Assembly: GCA_017880985.1 (NCBI GenBank)
Contig: JADGRK010000157.1
Coordinates: forward strand, 1 to 6,225
DNA length: 6,225 nucleotides
Direction: 5' to 3'
Source of the DNA: Rhodoferax sp.
Lineage (GTDB): Bacteria; Pseudomonadota; Gammaproteobacteria; Burkholderiales; Burkholderiaceae_C
The position numbers were made by a program, and so were the translations under genes. This document shows, in pieces, positions 5,730 to 6,225 of this stretch. The notes under the pieces were generated by a model that searched no databases, was not told where the DNA came from, and worked only from the letters and a program-made list of their open reading frames with translations. Position 1 is the stretch's first letter; each line of letters opens with the position of its first letter.

Positions 5730-5746
5730 GGCACCAGCGAGGTGCC
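5730..5746. terminator. Short hairpin between convergent genes, possible weak terminator
   Basis: GGCACC-AGCGA-GGTGCC forms a 6-bp GC-rich stem with a 5-base loop, 22 bases after the ATPase stop. No T-tract follows on either strand, so it is not a standard intrinsic terminator. It is the only clear structure in the 81-base gap before the end of the convergent DUF3365 gene. Confidence 0.3.
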
Positions 5747-5788
5747 CGGTTGGCCCCAAAAATTCATGCAGCCAATGGCGTTCGAGCT

Positions 5789-6225
5789 TCAAAGCGACCT
5801 GCGGATCGTGATGGCACCACGGATTTGGCCTACCGCGTAGCCCACGGCCTTGTCTGCGGGGTACAGCGTATGAATTATGGTCGCCACATCGGGCGCCAGA
5901 GCGTCTGCCGCACCGTGGCAGGCCAGGCAGACCGGCTGCACCGGCAGCGCCTTCATGTAGCGGTACTCTTTGCGGCCTGCGTCTTCGACGACCGCGTATT
6001 TTTCCAACGTGGCGGGCTCTTCTCCGGCTGCGGCGCGGCGGTCAAAGTCTTCCAGGGCGGCCAGTTCCCAGGCATCCGGCACGGCTGTGGGGTTACGGTT
6101 GCGCAGGCTCACGCGACGAATCGCCCAGCCGGTTTGCTCGGAGGCAACTTTGGCTATTTGCGGCGCCTTTTCCTTGCACACAGCGACAGCAGAAGCTGGT
6201 CCGCCTTTGGCAATTTGCGTGTTCA
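5789..6225 (-). CDS. DUF3365 (Tll0287-like) heme-c protein, N-terminus outside window
   Basis: The minus-strand frame is open from the window end to TGA at 5789-5791. It gives at least 145 residues, beginning NTQIAKGGPASAVAVCKEKAPQIA, so the apparent GTG start at 6181 is internal and the true start and any signal peptide lie beyond 6225. Family landmarks in order are: the IAKGGPASAVAVCK helix with a cysteine codon at 6176-6178; RRVSLRNRNPTAVPDAWE; YRYMKALPV; the heme-c attachment site CLACHG (codons 5915-5929); and the closing LYPADKAVGYAVGQIRGAITI. DUF3365 domains are periplasmic heme-binding modules, either free-standing or as sensor parts of signalling proteins. This one ends right after the domain, so it is free-standing at its C-terminus and carries no kinase or GGDEF module there. 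Heme attachment would need export and cytochrome c maturation. It is convergent with the exporter operon; no functional link is evident. Confidence 0.88.
   Translation of the reverse strand, partial: NTQIAKGGPASAVAVCKEKAPQIAKVASEQTGWAIRRVSLRNRNPTAVPDAWELAALEDFDRRAAAGEEPATLEKYAVVEDAGRKEYRYMKALPVQPVCLACHGAADALAPDVATIIHTLYPADKAVGYAVGQIRGAITIRRSL

Noticed and set aside
1..6225. CRISPR array, tRNA/rRNA gene, insertion sequence or transposase
   Set aside because: No spaced direct repeats, cloverleaf-like sequence, rRNA-like stretch, terminal inverted repeats or transposase motifs were seen on either strand.

Overview
The window looks like a chromosomal segment of a betaproteobacterium of the family Comamonadaceae (Rhodoferax/Polaromonas-like). 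This rests on the high-GC coding style, the protein types, and a 70-base intergenic element at about 1780-1850 that resembles, from memory, a dispersed repeat common in that family. The assignment is an inference, because no database could be searched.

Left block (1-1751). The plus-strand end of a molybdopterin oxidoreductase (1-318) meets a minus-strand Crp/Fnr-family regulator (154-918), and the two share 165 bases tail to tail. The regulator is divergent from a plus-strand, cysteine-rich membrane protein with a DUF4395 core (990-1751). Between them lies a 16-bp palindrome (918-933) with the TGA...TCA core read by Crp/Fnr proteins. It covers the -10 of a putative, possibly leaderless, promoter for the regulator. 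It is also about 42 bases upstream of a putative start site for the DUF4395 gene. The simplest model is that the regulator represses itself and activates its neighbour.

Middle and right block (1752-5707). After an intergenic stretch with the dispersed repeat comes a compact plus-strand operon: tetR-type repressor, periplasmic adaptor (HlyD/MacA/DevB type), FtsX/MacB/DevC-type permease, and LolD/MacB/DevA-type ATPase. Gaps are 9 bases, a 4-base ATGA overlap and 4 bases. A 22-bp palindrome touching the -10 of the tetR promoter is a strong candidate TetR operator. The three transport proteins should form a tripartite inner-membrane exporter that needs an outer-membrane channel encoded elsewhere. 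The substrate cannot be told from sequence.

Right edge (5789-6225). A minus-strand gene, cut by the window end, encodes a periplasmic DUF3365 (Tll0287-like) heme-c protein with a CLACH site. It is convergent with the exporter operon across an 81-base gap containing one short hairpin.

I found no RNA gene, CRISPR array, insertion sequence or clearly new system. The most rewarding points are the shared regulatory node at 918-968, the antisense-coded tail of the Crp/Fnr protein, and the extra cysteine-bearing extension of the DUF4395 protein.
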